Source of the DNA: Pseudomonas sediminis | GTDB taxonomy: Bacteria > Pseudomonadota > Gammaproteobacteria > Pseudomonadales > Pseudomonadaceae | Length of the DNA stretch: 64,000 nucleotides | Direction: 5' to 3' | Assembly (NCBI RefSeq): GCF_039555755.1 | Contig: NZ_CP154631.1 | Coordinates: 2,914,001-2,978,000, forward strand | Shown here: piece after piece, positions 38,680 through 48,885 of the stretch | Layout of the letters: every line of letters starts with the position of its first letter | Numbering within the stretch: the first letter of the stretch is position 1 | Notes under the pieces: model-generated | Told to the model about the DNA's origin: nothing | Seen by the model: the letters and a program-made list of their open reading frames with translations, nothing else | Database searches by the model: none | Translations under genes and position numbers: made by a program

Positions 38680-39147
38680 ATGACTCAGCCCTTGCCGCGC
38701 TCTCTGCGTGAACGCATCGGTCACGCCCTGGCCTTCGAAGGTATTGCCGTGCTTATCTGTGCGCCGGCCATGGCCTGGTTCATGGATAAACCGCTGCTGC
38801 ATCTGGGTGTGCTGACTCTGATGTTCTCCACCGTGGCGATGTTGTGGAACATGCTGTTCAACTACCTCTTCGACCGCGCACAGAGTCGTCTGGGCTTCGA
38901 GCGCGGTTTTCGAGCGCGGGTCAGCCATGCGCTGCTGTTCGAGGTGGGCTTGATCGTCGTGCTGGTACCGCTGGCGGCCTGGTGGTTGTCGATCGGTCTG
39001 CTCGAGGCGCTGCTCTTGGATATCGTGCTGATCCTATTTTTCCTGCCGTACACCATGGCGTTCAACTGGATCTACGACGTGCTGCGTGCTCGCTGGGTGG
39101 CCCGTCGTGAAGCGCAGCAGGCTGCTGTGATCTGTCGTGGGGCTTGA
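38680..39147 (+). CDS. PACE-family efflux transporter (AceI-like)
   Basis: A 155-residue inner-membrane exporter of the proteobacterial antimicrobial compound efflux family, whose members export chlorhexidine and other biocides or polyamines using the proton gradient. It has four membrane helices as two tandem bacterial transmembrane pair domains (about 12-75 and 85-145). The conserved Glu in the first helix is present (HALAFEGIAVLI), and FEVGLIVVLVPLAAW is its repeat equivalent. The N-terminal RSLRERIGHALAFE is characteristic. The divergent LysR regulator supports the call. Confidence 0.88.
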   Translation: MTQPLPRSLRERIGHALAFEGIAVLICAPAMAWFMDKPLLHLGVLTLMFSTVAMLWNMLFNYLFDRAQSRLGFERGFRARVSHALLFEVGLIVVLVPLAAWWLSIGLLEALLLDIVLILFFLPYTMAFNWIYDVLRARWVARREAQQAAVICRGA

Positions 39148-39203
39148 TTTGCCGGCGGTAGCGCCTAAGCTGCCGCCCTTTCCTTGCCAGCCGTTCGAAC
39201 ACC

Positions 39204-39758
39204 ATGACCGCGCAACTGATCCTCGTCCCGCAGATATCCACGCTTCCCGCTCACGAGCAAAAGGCCCAGGCCATGCTGCGCTGGCTGGTCAAACGGGAAA
39301 TCGTCGAGGCATTGCCGACCACCTGCGGCCAGGGTGGTAACGGTATGGCCTACGCCATCGGACCAGGCGCGCGGCGTATCGCCCAGCGTCCCGATTTGCT
39401 GCCTTATGGCCAGGCGCACAATGGTCTGGAGATCATTACCCACCGCTGCATCTATGTACCGACGCGCGGCTTTCTCGAAGAGGCGGGCTGCGCCGAATGC
39501 CGAAGGGAAGTGGGTGTGCCGCTGTTCGACAGCCTGGAGGTGTGGTGGCCGGGGGAAACCGACAACTTCACCTGCCCGGAATGCGGGCATGAAGATGACA
39601 TCAACGGTTTCCTGTTCCTGCAGCCGTGCGGCTTTTCCAACCTGGGCTTCATCTTCAACGGCTGGGCTGAAGCCGGCCTGCGCCCGGCGTTCGTCGAAGA
39701 GTTCGGCGAGCGTCTGGGCTTTGCCGTGAGCCAGGTGCGGGTCGACGATCCGGCTTGA
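39204..39758 (+). CDS. Zinc-ribbon hypothetical protein
   Basis: A 184-residue soluble protein that I cannot assign to a characterised family. The C-terminal half has two CxxC pairs, CAEC (about 95-98) and CPEC (about 124-127), spaced as a zinc ribbon and surrounded by acidic residues (ECGHEDDING). The N-terminal half has no signal peptide or membrane segment. It is next to the PACE gene but separately spaced by 57 bp. A REP follows. Binding of zinc is inferred from the cysteine pattern only. Confidence 0.7.
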   Translation: MTAQLILVPQISTLPAHEQKAQAMLRWLVKREIVEALPTTCGQGGNGMAYAIGPGARRIAQRPDLLPYGQAHNGLEIITHRCIYVPTRGFLEEAGCAECRREVGVPLFDSLEVWWPGETDNFTCPECGHEDDINGFLFLQPCGFSNLGFIFNGWAEAGLRPAFVEEFGERLGFAVSQVRVDDPA

Positions 39759-39778
39759 GCGCGGCTTGCTCTCGCGCT

Positions 39779-39839
39779 TGTGGGAGGGGCTTTAGCCGCG
39801 ATGTTCTCGAATCCCTTCGCGGCTGAAGCCGCTCCTACA
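39779..39839. repeat. Pseudomonas REP pair (GTGGGAGGGGCTTTAGCCGCGA type)
   Basis: TGTGGGAGGGGCTTTAGCCG on the left faces CGGCTGAAGCCGCTCCTACA on the right across a short spacer, the common second class of Pseudomonas REP. It lies between convergent genes, the zinc-ribbon gene and the TonB receptor. Confidence 0.85.
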
Positions 39840-39847
39840 AAGGCTTT

Positions 39848-41940
39848 TTAGAACTCGACACTGGCCGACAGGCGCAGCTCGCCTACGGCAACGCGTAGAT
39901 TGCCGCCGCTGGAGGGGTAGTAGCGCTCGTTGAACAGGTTACGTACGTTCAATTGCAGGCGCGTCTTTTCTCCAAGCAATTGGCTGTCCCAAGTGACGAA
40001 GGCATCGGCCACGGTGTAGCTATCCAGCCAGAATGTGTTGGCGTTGTCGCCAGCACGCTCGCCGACGTAGCGGGCGCCACCACCCAGTTTCCACTGACCC
40101 AGCTCCAGGGGTAGATGCAGGTGATGGACGAGGTAGAGACTGCCGACATTGCGTGCGGCGTTGACCAGCTCGTTGCCTTCGTTGCTCGGGTCATCGAGGA
40201 TTTCCGTATCGGTGTAGGCGTAGCTGCCGAGCAGCTCCCAGCGCTCGCTCAGGCGGCCACTGATATCCAGTTCCACGCCGCGCGAACCGACCTTGCCTGC
40301 TGCTTCCGATACGGAGTTGTTGGTGACCACGACGTTTTTCTTCTCGATATCGAACAGCGCCAGGCTGGCGCCGATGCCTTGAGGCAGATCGAGTTTCACC
40401 CCAGCTCGTAGCTGCGGCCCTCTTCGGGATCGAATGCCTGGCCAGTATTGGTATCGGAGGCATTGGGCACGAAGGAGCGGCTGTAATTGCCATAGAACGC
40501 CACCTGGTCGCTCAGCTGGAATACCAGGCCACCGAAGGGCAGGAAGGTGGTATCGGTACGGTCGGTGGTGCGGGTATAGGTAGCGCCGCGGCCCTGTTCC
40601 ACGAGTTGCTCGAAGCGCTGGTAGCGGCCGCCCAGTACCAAAATCCATTGATCGCTCAGGTGCCAGTTGTCCTTGGCGTAGATCGAGCGCGAGTGCAGTT
40701 CGTCGCTGCGGTCACTGTCTTTGAGGCTCAGCGTCGAGGGCGCGGCGAGATTACCGTACACGGGGTTGTAGATATTGAAGCCGCCGATTGCCGGGCCGCG
40801 CCAAGTATCGCCACGGAAGTTGTCGACGCGCTCGTTGTCGGCGCCGATCAGCAGGTCATGACGTTGGTCGAACAACGTGGCGTTGCCGATCCAGTCCCAG
40901 GCCAGGTACTGGGTCTGGTTGTCATGCTCGCTACCGTCAGAACGGCGGCTTAGCGCGCCTGTAGTGGCATTCAGCTCGTTGGGGCGAGCTTCGGCATAGT
41001 CGTAGCGCTCGTTGTTCCAGCCATAAGTGACGCGGGTTGACCAGTCGTCGCTCAGCTGATATTCGGCGGTGGCGGTGAGCAGTTCGTCGATACCTTCAGC
41101 CTTGGACCAGCTTTCACCGAAGCGGTCGTTGTAGGACACCTTGGCCGGCTTGCCGTTGATGATCACCGTGCCGCGATCCACCGGGCTGCTGTATTCCTTG
41201 TATTCGTAGGCGATGTTGAGGCGCAGGCGTTCGCCTTCCCAGCTCAGCGAGGGTGCGATCAAACTGTGTTCTTCCTCGCCGAAATTGCGCCAGTAGTCTT
41301 CGTGCTGGCGCTCGGCAACAAGACGGAAGGCCAGGCCGCTGTCGGCAATGGGGCCGGTAACGTCGACTGCCAGGCTGCCTCCGCCGAAGCTGGAGCTGTC
41401 CGCGCTCAGTTGCGTGCCCCATTGGTACTGCGGCTTCTTGCTGATGACGTTGATCAGGCCGCCTGGCTCCAGCGCGCCATATAACAGCGAGGCCGGCCCT
41501 TTGAGCACTTCCACGCGTTCAGTGGTGGCGCTGAAGTTGCGCGACAGGCTGGATCGAATGCCGTCGCGCAGGATGGAGCCATCGGCGTTGCTACCAAAAC
41601 CGCGTTTGACGAAGCCATCCTGCGTGCCAGCCAGGGTGTTGCTCTGGGTCATGCCACTGACGAACTTCATCGCATCGTCCAGCGATCTGACCTGAAAGTC
41701 CTCGATGGTCTGTGGCGTTACCACCTGTACCGACTGGGCTTCATCCTTGAGTGCCACTGAAGATTTGCTCGCCGTACTGGCACGCTTGGCCTGGTAGCCA
41801 TTCTCGTCAGCCACGGGCGCCGCGACGACTTCCTGGCTGGGCAGCTCCAGCTCCTGGGCCAGCAGGTGGCCTGCTGGAAGCAGGCAAAAAGTGAGAAGGG
41901 CGGCGCCTTGGCCACTCAAGGAAAAGCGGTTGATTTTCAT
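39848..41940 (-). pseudogene. TonB-dependent siderophore receptor, frameshifted
   Basis: The combined frames encode a siderophore receptor of about 697 residues: signal peptide (MKINRFSLSGQGAALLTFCL), plug domain (SLDDAMKFVSGMTQSNTLAG, RVEVLKGPASLLYGALEPGG) and a 22-strand barrel ending in Phe. No N-terminal signalling domain precedes the plug. After EEGRSYELG the frame runs into TGA. The continuation VKLDLPQGIGASLALFD is in another frame, entered by one base lost from the G run at 40399-40402 (CCCC on the plus strand). Total length, 2093 bp, is one short of a multiple of three. A Fur-like box lies upstream. Confidence 0.88.
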
Positions 41941-41959
41941 TTGGAACTCAAGTGCAAGA

Positions 41960-41978
41960 GTTTCTGAGAATCATTATT
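41960..41978 (-). promoter_or_regulatory. Fur-box-like site upstream of the siderophore receptor
   Basis: AATCATTATT at 41969-41978 matches nine of ten bases of one half of the Fur consensus, and the other half is weaker (14 of 19 overall). It lies 20 bp upstream of the receptor ATG, where iron repression would be expected. Confidence 0.55.
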
Positions 41979-42020
41979 TTATGTGTTTCGAGGTATGACT
42001 GCCTAGAGACACACTTTGCA

Positions 42021-43553
<1,533 letters not shown>

Positions 43554-43554
<1 letters not shown>

Positions 43555-43750
43555 AAAAATCGATTTGACGCTGCTGCGCTTGGGCATGCTGCGTTGGAGA
43601 AAAACTTGACACTGGCTAGCCAGTGAACGTCCGAAAGGACGGCCCGGAGGGCGAACGTAGTGAGTAAATGCTTGCTTCAGCAAACTCCGCTTTCTCGTTT
43701 CTCTCCGCCTTGCCTGTTCGTCGCTCGCGACGCGGCAAATCGATTTTTGC
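43554..43750. repeat. 197-bp inverted-repeat element between guaB and guaA
   Basis: AAAAAATCGATTTGACGC at the left end matches the reverse complement of GCGGCAAATCGATTTTTGC at the right at about 16 positions. Inside are a perfect 16-bp palindrome CACTGGCTAGCCAGTG (43610-43625) and smaller stems (CGTCC/GGACG, GTCGC/GCGAC). No plausible ORF is present. It lies directly at the guaB stop. The form fits a miniature mobile element or a structured RNA; I do not recognise it. Confidence 0.6.
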
Positions 43751-43762
43751 AATGTATGAATA

Positions 43763-43786
43763 ACGGGGCTGTTCGATCAGCCCCGT
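43763..43786 (+). promoter_or_regulatory. Stem-loop upstream of guaA
   Basis: ACGGGGCTG and CAGCCCCGT form a 9-bp stem with a 6-nt loop, 30 bp before the guaA start. There is no proper T-run, so it could be a weak terminator of guaB or an mRNA structure. Confidence 0.4.
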
Positions 43787-43816
43787 GTCATTTGTGAACA
43801 CCTACGAGAGACGGCC

Positions 43817-45394
43817 ATGGCCCACGACATTCACGCCCACCGCATCCTCATTCTGGACTTCGGTTCCCAGTACACCCAGTTGATCGCCCGCCGCGTTCGC
43901 GAGATCGGCGTCTATTGCGAACTGCACCCCTGGGACATGAGCGACGAGGACATCCGTGCCTTCGCTCCGCGCGGCATCATCCTCGCCGGTGGCCCGGAGT
44001 CGGTGCACGAAGCCAATAGCCCGCGCGCGCCGCAAGCGGTGTTCGACCTGAATGTGCCGGTACTGGGCATCTGCTACGGCATGCAGACCATGGCCGAGCA
44101 GCTCGGTGGCAAGGTGGAAGGTTCCGACCTGCGTGAATTCGGCTACGCCCGTGTCGACGTGGTCGGCAAGAGCCAGCTGCTGGCTGGTATCGAAGATCAT
44201 GTCGACGCCGACGGCGTGCTGGGCCTCGACGTGTGGATGAGCCACGGCGACAAGGTCACCCGCCTGCCGGAAGGCTTCCACATCCTCGCCAGCACCCCGA
44301 GCTGCCCGATCGCCGCCATGTGCGACGACACTCGCCACTACTATGGCGTGCAGTTCCACCCGGAAGTGACCCATACCAAGCAGGGTGGCCGTATCCTCTC
44401 GCGCTTCGTGCTGGAAATCAGCGGCTGTGAAGCCCTGTGGACCCCGGCCAATATCGTCGAAGACGCCATTGCCGCCGTGCGTGCCCAGGTTGGCGACGCC
44501 AATGTGCTGCTCGGCCTGTCTGGCGGTGTGGACAGCTCGGTGGTCGCGGCGCTGCTGCACAAGGCCATCGGCGACCAACTGACCTGCGTGTTCGTCGACA
44601 ACGGCCTGCTGCGCCTGCACGAAGGTGACCAGGTCATGGCCATGTTCGCCGAGAACATGGGCGTCAAGGTGATCCGCGCCAACGCCGAAGAGCAGTTCCT
44701 CGGCAACCTGGCCGGCGAGTCCGAGCCGGAGAAGAAGCGCAAGATCATCGGCCGTACCTTCATCGACGTGTTCGATGCCGAGGCCAGCAAGCTGGACAAC
44801 ATCCAGTTCCTCGCCCAAGGCACCATCTACCCGGATGTGATCGAGTCGGCTGGCGCCAAGAGCGGCAAGGCTCACGTGATCAAATCGCACCACAACGTTG
44901 GCGGCCTGCCGGAGGAAATGAACCTCAAACTGGTCGAGCCGCTGCGCGAACTGTTCAAGGACGAAGTGCGCAAGATCGGTCTGGAACTGGGCCTGCCCTA
45001 CGACATGGTCTACCGCCACCCATTCCCGGGGCCTGGCCTGGGCGTGCGCATCCTCGGCGAAGTGAAGAAGGAATACGCCGACCTGCTGCGCCGCGCCGAC
45101 CACATCTTCATCGAAGAGCTGCGCAAGGCCGACTGGTACCACAAGACCAGCCAGGCATTCGTTGTATTCCAGCCGGTGAAGTCGGTTGGCGTCGTTGGTG
45201 ACGGCCGTCGCTACGCCTGGGTCGTTGCCCTGCGCGCCGTGGAAACCGTCGACTTCATGACTGCTCGCTGGGCGCACCTGCCTTACGAGCTGCTGGAAAC
45301 CGTCAGCGGCCGCATCATCAACGAAATCGAAGGCATCTCCCGCGTCACCTACGACGTGTCGAGCAAGCCGCCAGCGACGATTGAGTGGGAATGA
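43817..45394 (+). CDS. guaA: GMP synthase (glutamine-hydrolysing)
   Basis: GuaA aminates XMP to GMP using glutamine and ATP. The 525-residue protein has an N-terminal class I amidotransferase domain with the nucleophile Cys in [10 protein letters not shown] (about 86) and HPEVTHT, an ATP-pyrophosphatase domain with LSGGVDSSV (about 235), and a C-terminal dimerisation domain ending PPATIEWE. The last codons and the stop (GAGTGGGAATGATC) are repeated at 49167, marking it as the attachment site of a genomic island. Confidence 0.98.
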   Translation: MAHDIHAHRILILDFGSQYTQLIARRVREIGVYCELHPWDMSDEDIRAFAPRGIILAGGPESVHEANSPRAPQAVFDLNVPVLGICYGMQTMAEQLGGKVEGSDLREFGYARVDVVGKSQLLAGIEDHVDADGVLGLDVWMSHGDKVTRLPEGFHILASTPSCPIAAMCDDTRHYYGVQFHPEVTHTKQGGRILSRFVLEISGCEALWTPANIVEDAIAAVRAQVGDANVLLGLSGGVDSSVVAALLHKAIGDQLTCVFVDNGLLRLHEGDQVMAMFAENMGVKVIRANAEEQFLGNLAGESEPEKKRKIIGRTFIDVFDAEASKLDNIQFLAQGTIYPDVIESAGAKSGKAHVIKSHHNVGGLPEEMNLKLVEPLRELFKDEVRKIGLELGLPYDMVYRHPFPGPGLGVRILGEVKKEYADLLRRADHIFIEELRKADWYHKTSQAFVVFQPVKSVGVVGDGRRYAWVVALRAVETVDFMTARWAHLPYELLETVSGRIINEIEGISRVTYDVSSKPPATIEWE

Positions 45395-45396
45395 TC
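45383..45396 (+). other. Putative attL of the guaA-integrated island
   Basis: GAGTGGGAATGATC covers the guaA stop codon and recurs as GAGTGGGAGTGATC at 49167-49180 (13 of 14 bases; 15 of 17 if extended left). The truncated integrase gene begins 300 bp inside this copy. Confidence 0.7.
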
Positions 45397-45441
45397 GGAC
45401 GTCTGGAACGAACCGGCACCGATTAGCAATAAATGCCCTGA

Positions 45442-45465
45442 AGCCCGCGTAATTGCGGGCTTTTT
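45442..45465 (+). terminator. Rho-independent terminator after guaA, inside the island
   Basis: AGCCCGCG-TAATT-CGCGGGCT-type stem (AGCCCGCGTAATTGCGGGCT) is followed by TTTTT. It lies 50 bp past the guaA stop and just inside attL, so it may have come with the island. Confidence 0.85.
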
Positions 45466-45525
45466 GGTTTCTGCGTCTGGCAATCACTGGCAGCTTTTTG
45501 CATCGCCAAGCAACGATTTTGTATG

Positions 45526-45703
45526 GCATGGTACAGGGCATTGATCGAGCCCAATGCCATGCTCCGGCCGAGTACCATGCTGCGTTTTTCTCGCGCGGCA
45601 TGGTATCAAAAACTTATATCCTGCTAATTTTAAAGCATTTTATGTATATGGAAGATTGGTTTTTGAGCATGGTATTTTTGCAGGAGGATTCTGGCGACCA
45701 TGC
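45526..45703. repeat. Cluster of GCATGGTA repeats upstream of the integrase gene
   Basis: Exact GCATGGTA copies lie at 45526-45533, 45598-45605 and 45667-45674, with one exact inverted copy at 45573-45580. One-mismatch inverted copies lie at 45555-45562 and 45696-45703, the last covering the integrase start codon. Related ATGGTA/CATGGT sequences recur near attR (49087-49092, 49098-49103). The arrangement suits arm-type integrase sites or autoregulation. Confidence 0.6.
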
Positions 45704-46324
45704 TGACCGATACCAAGCTGCGACACCTCAAACCGAAGGACAAGCTCTACAAAGTGAATGACCGTGACGGCCTCTATGTAGCCGTTACGCCTGCTGGTTC
45801 GATCTCGTTCCGGTACAACTACTCGATTCACGGCAGGCAGGAGACCATCACTTTCGGGCGTTATGGCGTTGGCGGAATAAGCTTGGCTGAAGCCCGTGAA
45901 CGACTGGGCGAGGCGAAGAAATTGATCGCCGCCGGTAAGTCTCCAGCGAAGGAAAAAGCGCGAGATAAGGCGCGTATCAAGGGCGCAGAAACCTTTGGCA
46001 CCTGGGCTGATAAGTGGCTGCGCGGTTACCAGATGGCCGATAGCACCCGCGATATGCGTCGTTCGGTCTACGAACGCGAGCTGAAGCCTAGATTCGGCAA
46101 CCAAAAGTTGGTCGAAATTACGCACGAGGACTTAAGAACCCTCACAGACGCAATTGTTGAGCGTGGGGCACCCGCCACGGCAGTGCACTCACGGGAGATT
46201 GTGTTGCAGGTATACCGCTGGGCAATCGAACGTGGCCAGAAGGTAGAGAACCCGGCCGATTTGGTGCGCCCTGCGACGATCGCTAGATTCGAGCCGCGTG
46301 ATCGAGCGCTGACGCCTGACGAAA
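45700..46324 (+). pseudogene. P4-type tyrosine integrase, truncated by an IS3-family element
   Basis: About 208 residues of a phage/island integrase remain. The N-terminal DUF4102 arm-binding domain has LTDTKLRHLKPKDKLYKVND and ITFGRYGVGGISLAEARERL, and the SAM-like core-binding domain has FGTWADKWL and LKPRFGNQKLVEITHEDL. The reading frame breaks after RDRALTPDE at the left end of the IS element and ends a few codons into it, so the whole catalytic domain (Arg, His, Tyr) is missing. An AGGAGG precedes the ATG. Its location directly after guaA identifies the origin of the island. Confidence 0.88.
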
Positions 46325-46329
46325 GGGTT

Positions 46330-47190
46330 CTACCCCATTTCCACGGACGGCTTGAAAAGGGCTGAAAACTTCAGATCTTGCCGGGCGACTCTACGACGCA
46401 TACGTGGGTTATGAAACCGCTCGATGTAATCGAATAAATCCGCCCGGGCCTCATCGCGAGTCCGATACGACTGGTGAGCAACACGCTCCCGTTTGAGCTG
46501 ACCGAAGAAGCCCTCACAGGCGGCGTTGTCGCCGCAATGACCGACGGCACTCATGCTGCAGATCAGCGTGTTGCGATTCAAAAAGCGCTGATAGTCCGCA
46601 CTGGTGAATTGGCTACCGCGATCCGAATGCAGGATCACTGACCAGTCACCTTGGCGCTGCCAGATCGCCATCTCCACCGCTCGAATCACCATCAGCCGAT
46701 CTTGGCGGTGGTGCATCGACCAACCGATCACCAGCTTGCTGTACAAGTCGAGCACCACGCATAGGAAGAGTTTGCCTTCCAGTGTGGCTATTTCCGTGAT
46801 GTCCGTGACCCACTTGCGCTCCGGCTCCTGCGCAGTGAAATCGCGCTCCAGCAGATTTTTCACACCTGCTGGACGGCCGCTGGCGGCTCTTCCAAACCCA
46901 CGCCTCTTCCGGCGTGGCCAGCCTTGAATTCGCTCAGCCGCCATCAGGCGAGCAACGCGGTTCAGGCTCACAGTTTCGCCCTCGTCGAGCAGATCCTCGT
47001 GCATACGTGGCGCTCCGATCACACCACGACTGTCCTCGTGAATCTCTCGAATGCGCTTCACCAAGCGCGCATTCTCTCGAGCGCGGGGGCTTGGATCACG
47101 ATCCTGCCAGGCGTAATAGCCACTGGCAGAAACCTTAAGGCAACGGCACATCAGGCGTACCGGGTACTCGTTGCGGCAGCGCTGGATCAC
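46330..47190 (-). CDS. IS3-family transposase OrfB (DDE)
   Basis: The catalytic half of an IS3-family transposase, 286 residues from a GTG start. An HTH_21 segment ([18 protein letters not shown]) is followed by an rve integrase core with Asp in KWVTDITEI, Asp in [15 protein letters not shown] and Glu in [14 protein letters not shown]. It is probably made as an OrfAB fusion by -1 frameshifting: a T TTT TTA heptamer lies at 47238-47244 (minus strand) in orfA, and the orfB frame is open from there. Confidence 0.93.
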   Translation of the reverse strand: MIQRCRNEYPVRLMCRCLKVSASGYYAWQDRDPSPRARENARLVKRIREIHEDSRGVIGAPRMHEDLLDEGETVSLNRVARLMAAERIQGWPRRKRRGFGRAASGRPAGVKNLLERDFTAQEPERKWVTDITEIATLEGKLFLCVVLDLYSKLVIGWSMHHRQDRLMVIRAVEMAIWQRQGDWSVILHSDRGSQFTSADYQRFLNRNTLICSMSAVGHCGDNAACEGFFGQLKRERVAHQSYRTRDEARADLFDYIERFHNPRMRRRVARQDLKFSALFKPSVEMG

Positions 47191-47489
47191 CGTGTACCGC
47201 TCGATGACTCCCTGGCAAAGTACGCTGCCGCGTCTCTTAAAAAATCACGTTCCTTGGTCACTCGGGCCAGCTCGCGCTTGAGGCGGGCAAGCTCCTCATC
47301 CCGCGGACTTCCCGTTCCTGGGAAGGCTTTCTCCATACCCGGTTGTGCTTCCCGAACCCAGCGGTTTAGCAAGCTCGGGGCCACTCCAATCTCTTGGGCA
47401 ATTTGGCGGCAACTGGTCTCTGAACGACGAGCCAGTTCAACGGCTTCCCGCTTGAATTCGGGACTGTATTTCTTGCGTTTCATGAACAC
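47187..47489 (-). CDS. IS3-family transposase OrfA (helix-turn-helix)
   Basis: A 100-residue DNA-binding protein: helix-turn-helix [20 protein letters not shown] and [21 protein letters not shown], then a leucine-zipper-like stretch ([20 protein letters not shown]). It overlaps orfB by 4 bp and contains the slippery heptamer. It binds the terminal repeats and regulates transposition. Confidence 0.93.
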   Translation of the reverse strand: MFMKRKKYSPEFKREAVELARRSETSCRQIAQEIGVAPSLLNRWVREAQPGMEKAFPGTGSPRDEELARLKRELARVTKERDFLRDAAAYFARESSSGTR

Positions 47490-47546
47490 TCCTTCTGCTC
47501 AATATGAGCTTACTCGAAAGTGTCCGTGTTAACGGGGTAGAACCCC

Positions 47547-48660
47547 GATCCAGCAAGCGGACATGGCTGGCGATCAGCGCGTCGTCAGCCACCACCTCGA
47601 TTCGCGTCGGATACAAACGGCTGCTGACCCACTTACCCGCGTACTCACACGGCACCGAGTAGCGGTTGCGCCCGACGCTGACCAGGCAGGTGCTGGAGAC
47701 CCGCGCAGGCCGCTCGACGTAACCGTCGAATGGCGCTGGCACAGGCATCAGTTCAGCGCGCTCCAACTCAAGCACTTCGGCCACACTCAGCCCGCTGTAT
47801 TGAGGGTGCGTCAGCTCGTTCCAAAGCGCGCGGCAGCGCTGGCCCAGCCAGGCATTGAGTTCCTCGAAGGAGTGAAACTGACAGTCCTGGGCGTCTAGCC
47901 AGATACGCCTGCGGCTGTCTTGCACGTTCTTTTCAACGATGCCCTTTTCCCAACCAGCGGCGACGTTGCAGAAGTCCGGATCGAACAGGTAATGCGCGCA
48001 CATCACCGCAAAGCGTGCATTCACCGCCCGGCCTTTGCCCTTATTGACCTTGTCGACGGCGGTCTTCATGTTGTCGTAGATGCCCCGGCGCGGCACGCCG
48101 CCCAAGGCGCCGAACGAGCGTGTATGGGCGTCAAATAACATCTCATGGCCCTGGCTCGGATACGCCACAAGCCAGAACGCACGGCTGGCACACAGCTTCA
48201 GATGTGCCACCTGCATACGCCGGTAAATGCCGCCGACCAGCAAGCCTTCCTCGCTCCAGTCAAACTGAAACGCCTCGCCAAGAGCAAAGGTCAGCGGCAC
48301 AAAGGCCTGCGACGCCTTGCCCTGTCCCCCTCGCCAGGCACGGATAAACGCGGTGAGCTGGCTGTAGCCACCGTCATAACCATCGGCTTTGATTTGCGCC
48401 AACAGCGCCTTGGCACTGCGCCGCTGTTGCTTGGGGCGCAGCGAATCGGCTTTTAGCGCCTGCTCTAGCGTGGCGTGAAAAGGGCTGAGTTTGTTAAAGA
48501 TCGCGCGGCGTTGGTACACCGGCTGCTTGGCCTCAGGTGCTCTGACCCACTTGCGAATCGTGTTGCGCGCCAGCCCGGTGCGCTTGGCTATCTCATGCAG
48601 CGACAGCTTGTCGCGGAAATACATCCGCCGAATTTTGCCCATCATTTCCATACTGATCAC
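47547..48660 (-). pseudogene. istA: IS21-family transposase IstA, 3'-truncated
   Basis: About 371 residues of IstA remain: helix-turn-helix (MMGKIRRMYFRDKLSLHEIAKRT), the integrase core beginning GEAFQFDWSEEGLLVGG and continuing through GVPRRGIYDNMKTAVDKV, and the C-terminal SVGRNRYSVPCEYAGKWV domain. After HVRLLDRG the frame enters the IS3 end and adds about 36 foreign codons before a stop, so roughly the last quarter and the istB ATPase gene are lost. The element can no longer transpose by itself. Confidence 0.85.
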
Positions 48661-48766
48661 CCTGTGTTCTCCTGCTCAAAAATTGAGCAGAAGCAGTTGA
48701 ACACCTGGGTCAGTTTTCAGTCGGCAGAACAGCCTCTACTGGGTCAGTTTTCGGTCAGCGGCAACA
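47547..48766 (-). mobile_element. IS21-family element remnant (5' part)
   Basis: The right boundary reads on the minus strand TGTTGCCGCTGACCGAAAAC, and an 18-bp repeat CTGGGTCAGTTTTC(A/G)GTC occurs at 48705-48722 and 48739-48756. Multiple terminal repeats of this kind are typical of IS21-family ends. The other end and istB are missing, cut off at the IS3 junction. Confidence 0.75.
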
Positions 48767-48885
48767 TCTTAGCCAATGCAGCGAAGCCCGATCATCGTTT
48801 GCGCACTCCAGGTGAACCTATGAGATGCGAATGATTCTCCTAGGTACCAATTTGGTTTGTTTCCAGCTAGGCAACGAGGTGGGGA

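Larger units (their letters stand above)
46325..47545 (-). mobile_element. IS3-family insertion sequence, complete (about 1.22 kb)
   Basis: Terminal inverted repeats begin GGGTTCTACCCC at both ends and agree at 21 of the first 24 bases (both continue to CACGGAC). Inside are the overlapping orfA and orfB on the minus strand, with the orfB stop within the left repeat. No obvious target duplication is seen: the left flank is integrase sequence and the right flank is istA of another element. Confidence 0.88.

Noticed and set aside
43616..43801. 61-aa minus-strand ORF between guaB and guaA
   Set aside because: It lies within the inverted-repeat element, reads through palindromes, and has no ribosome site.
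47437..47546. C-terminal extension of IstA reading into the IS3 end
   Set aside because: These codons are IS3 terminal sequence in an accidental frame, so istA was treated as truncated at the junction instead of as a longer protein.
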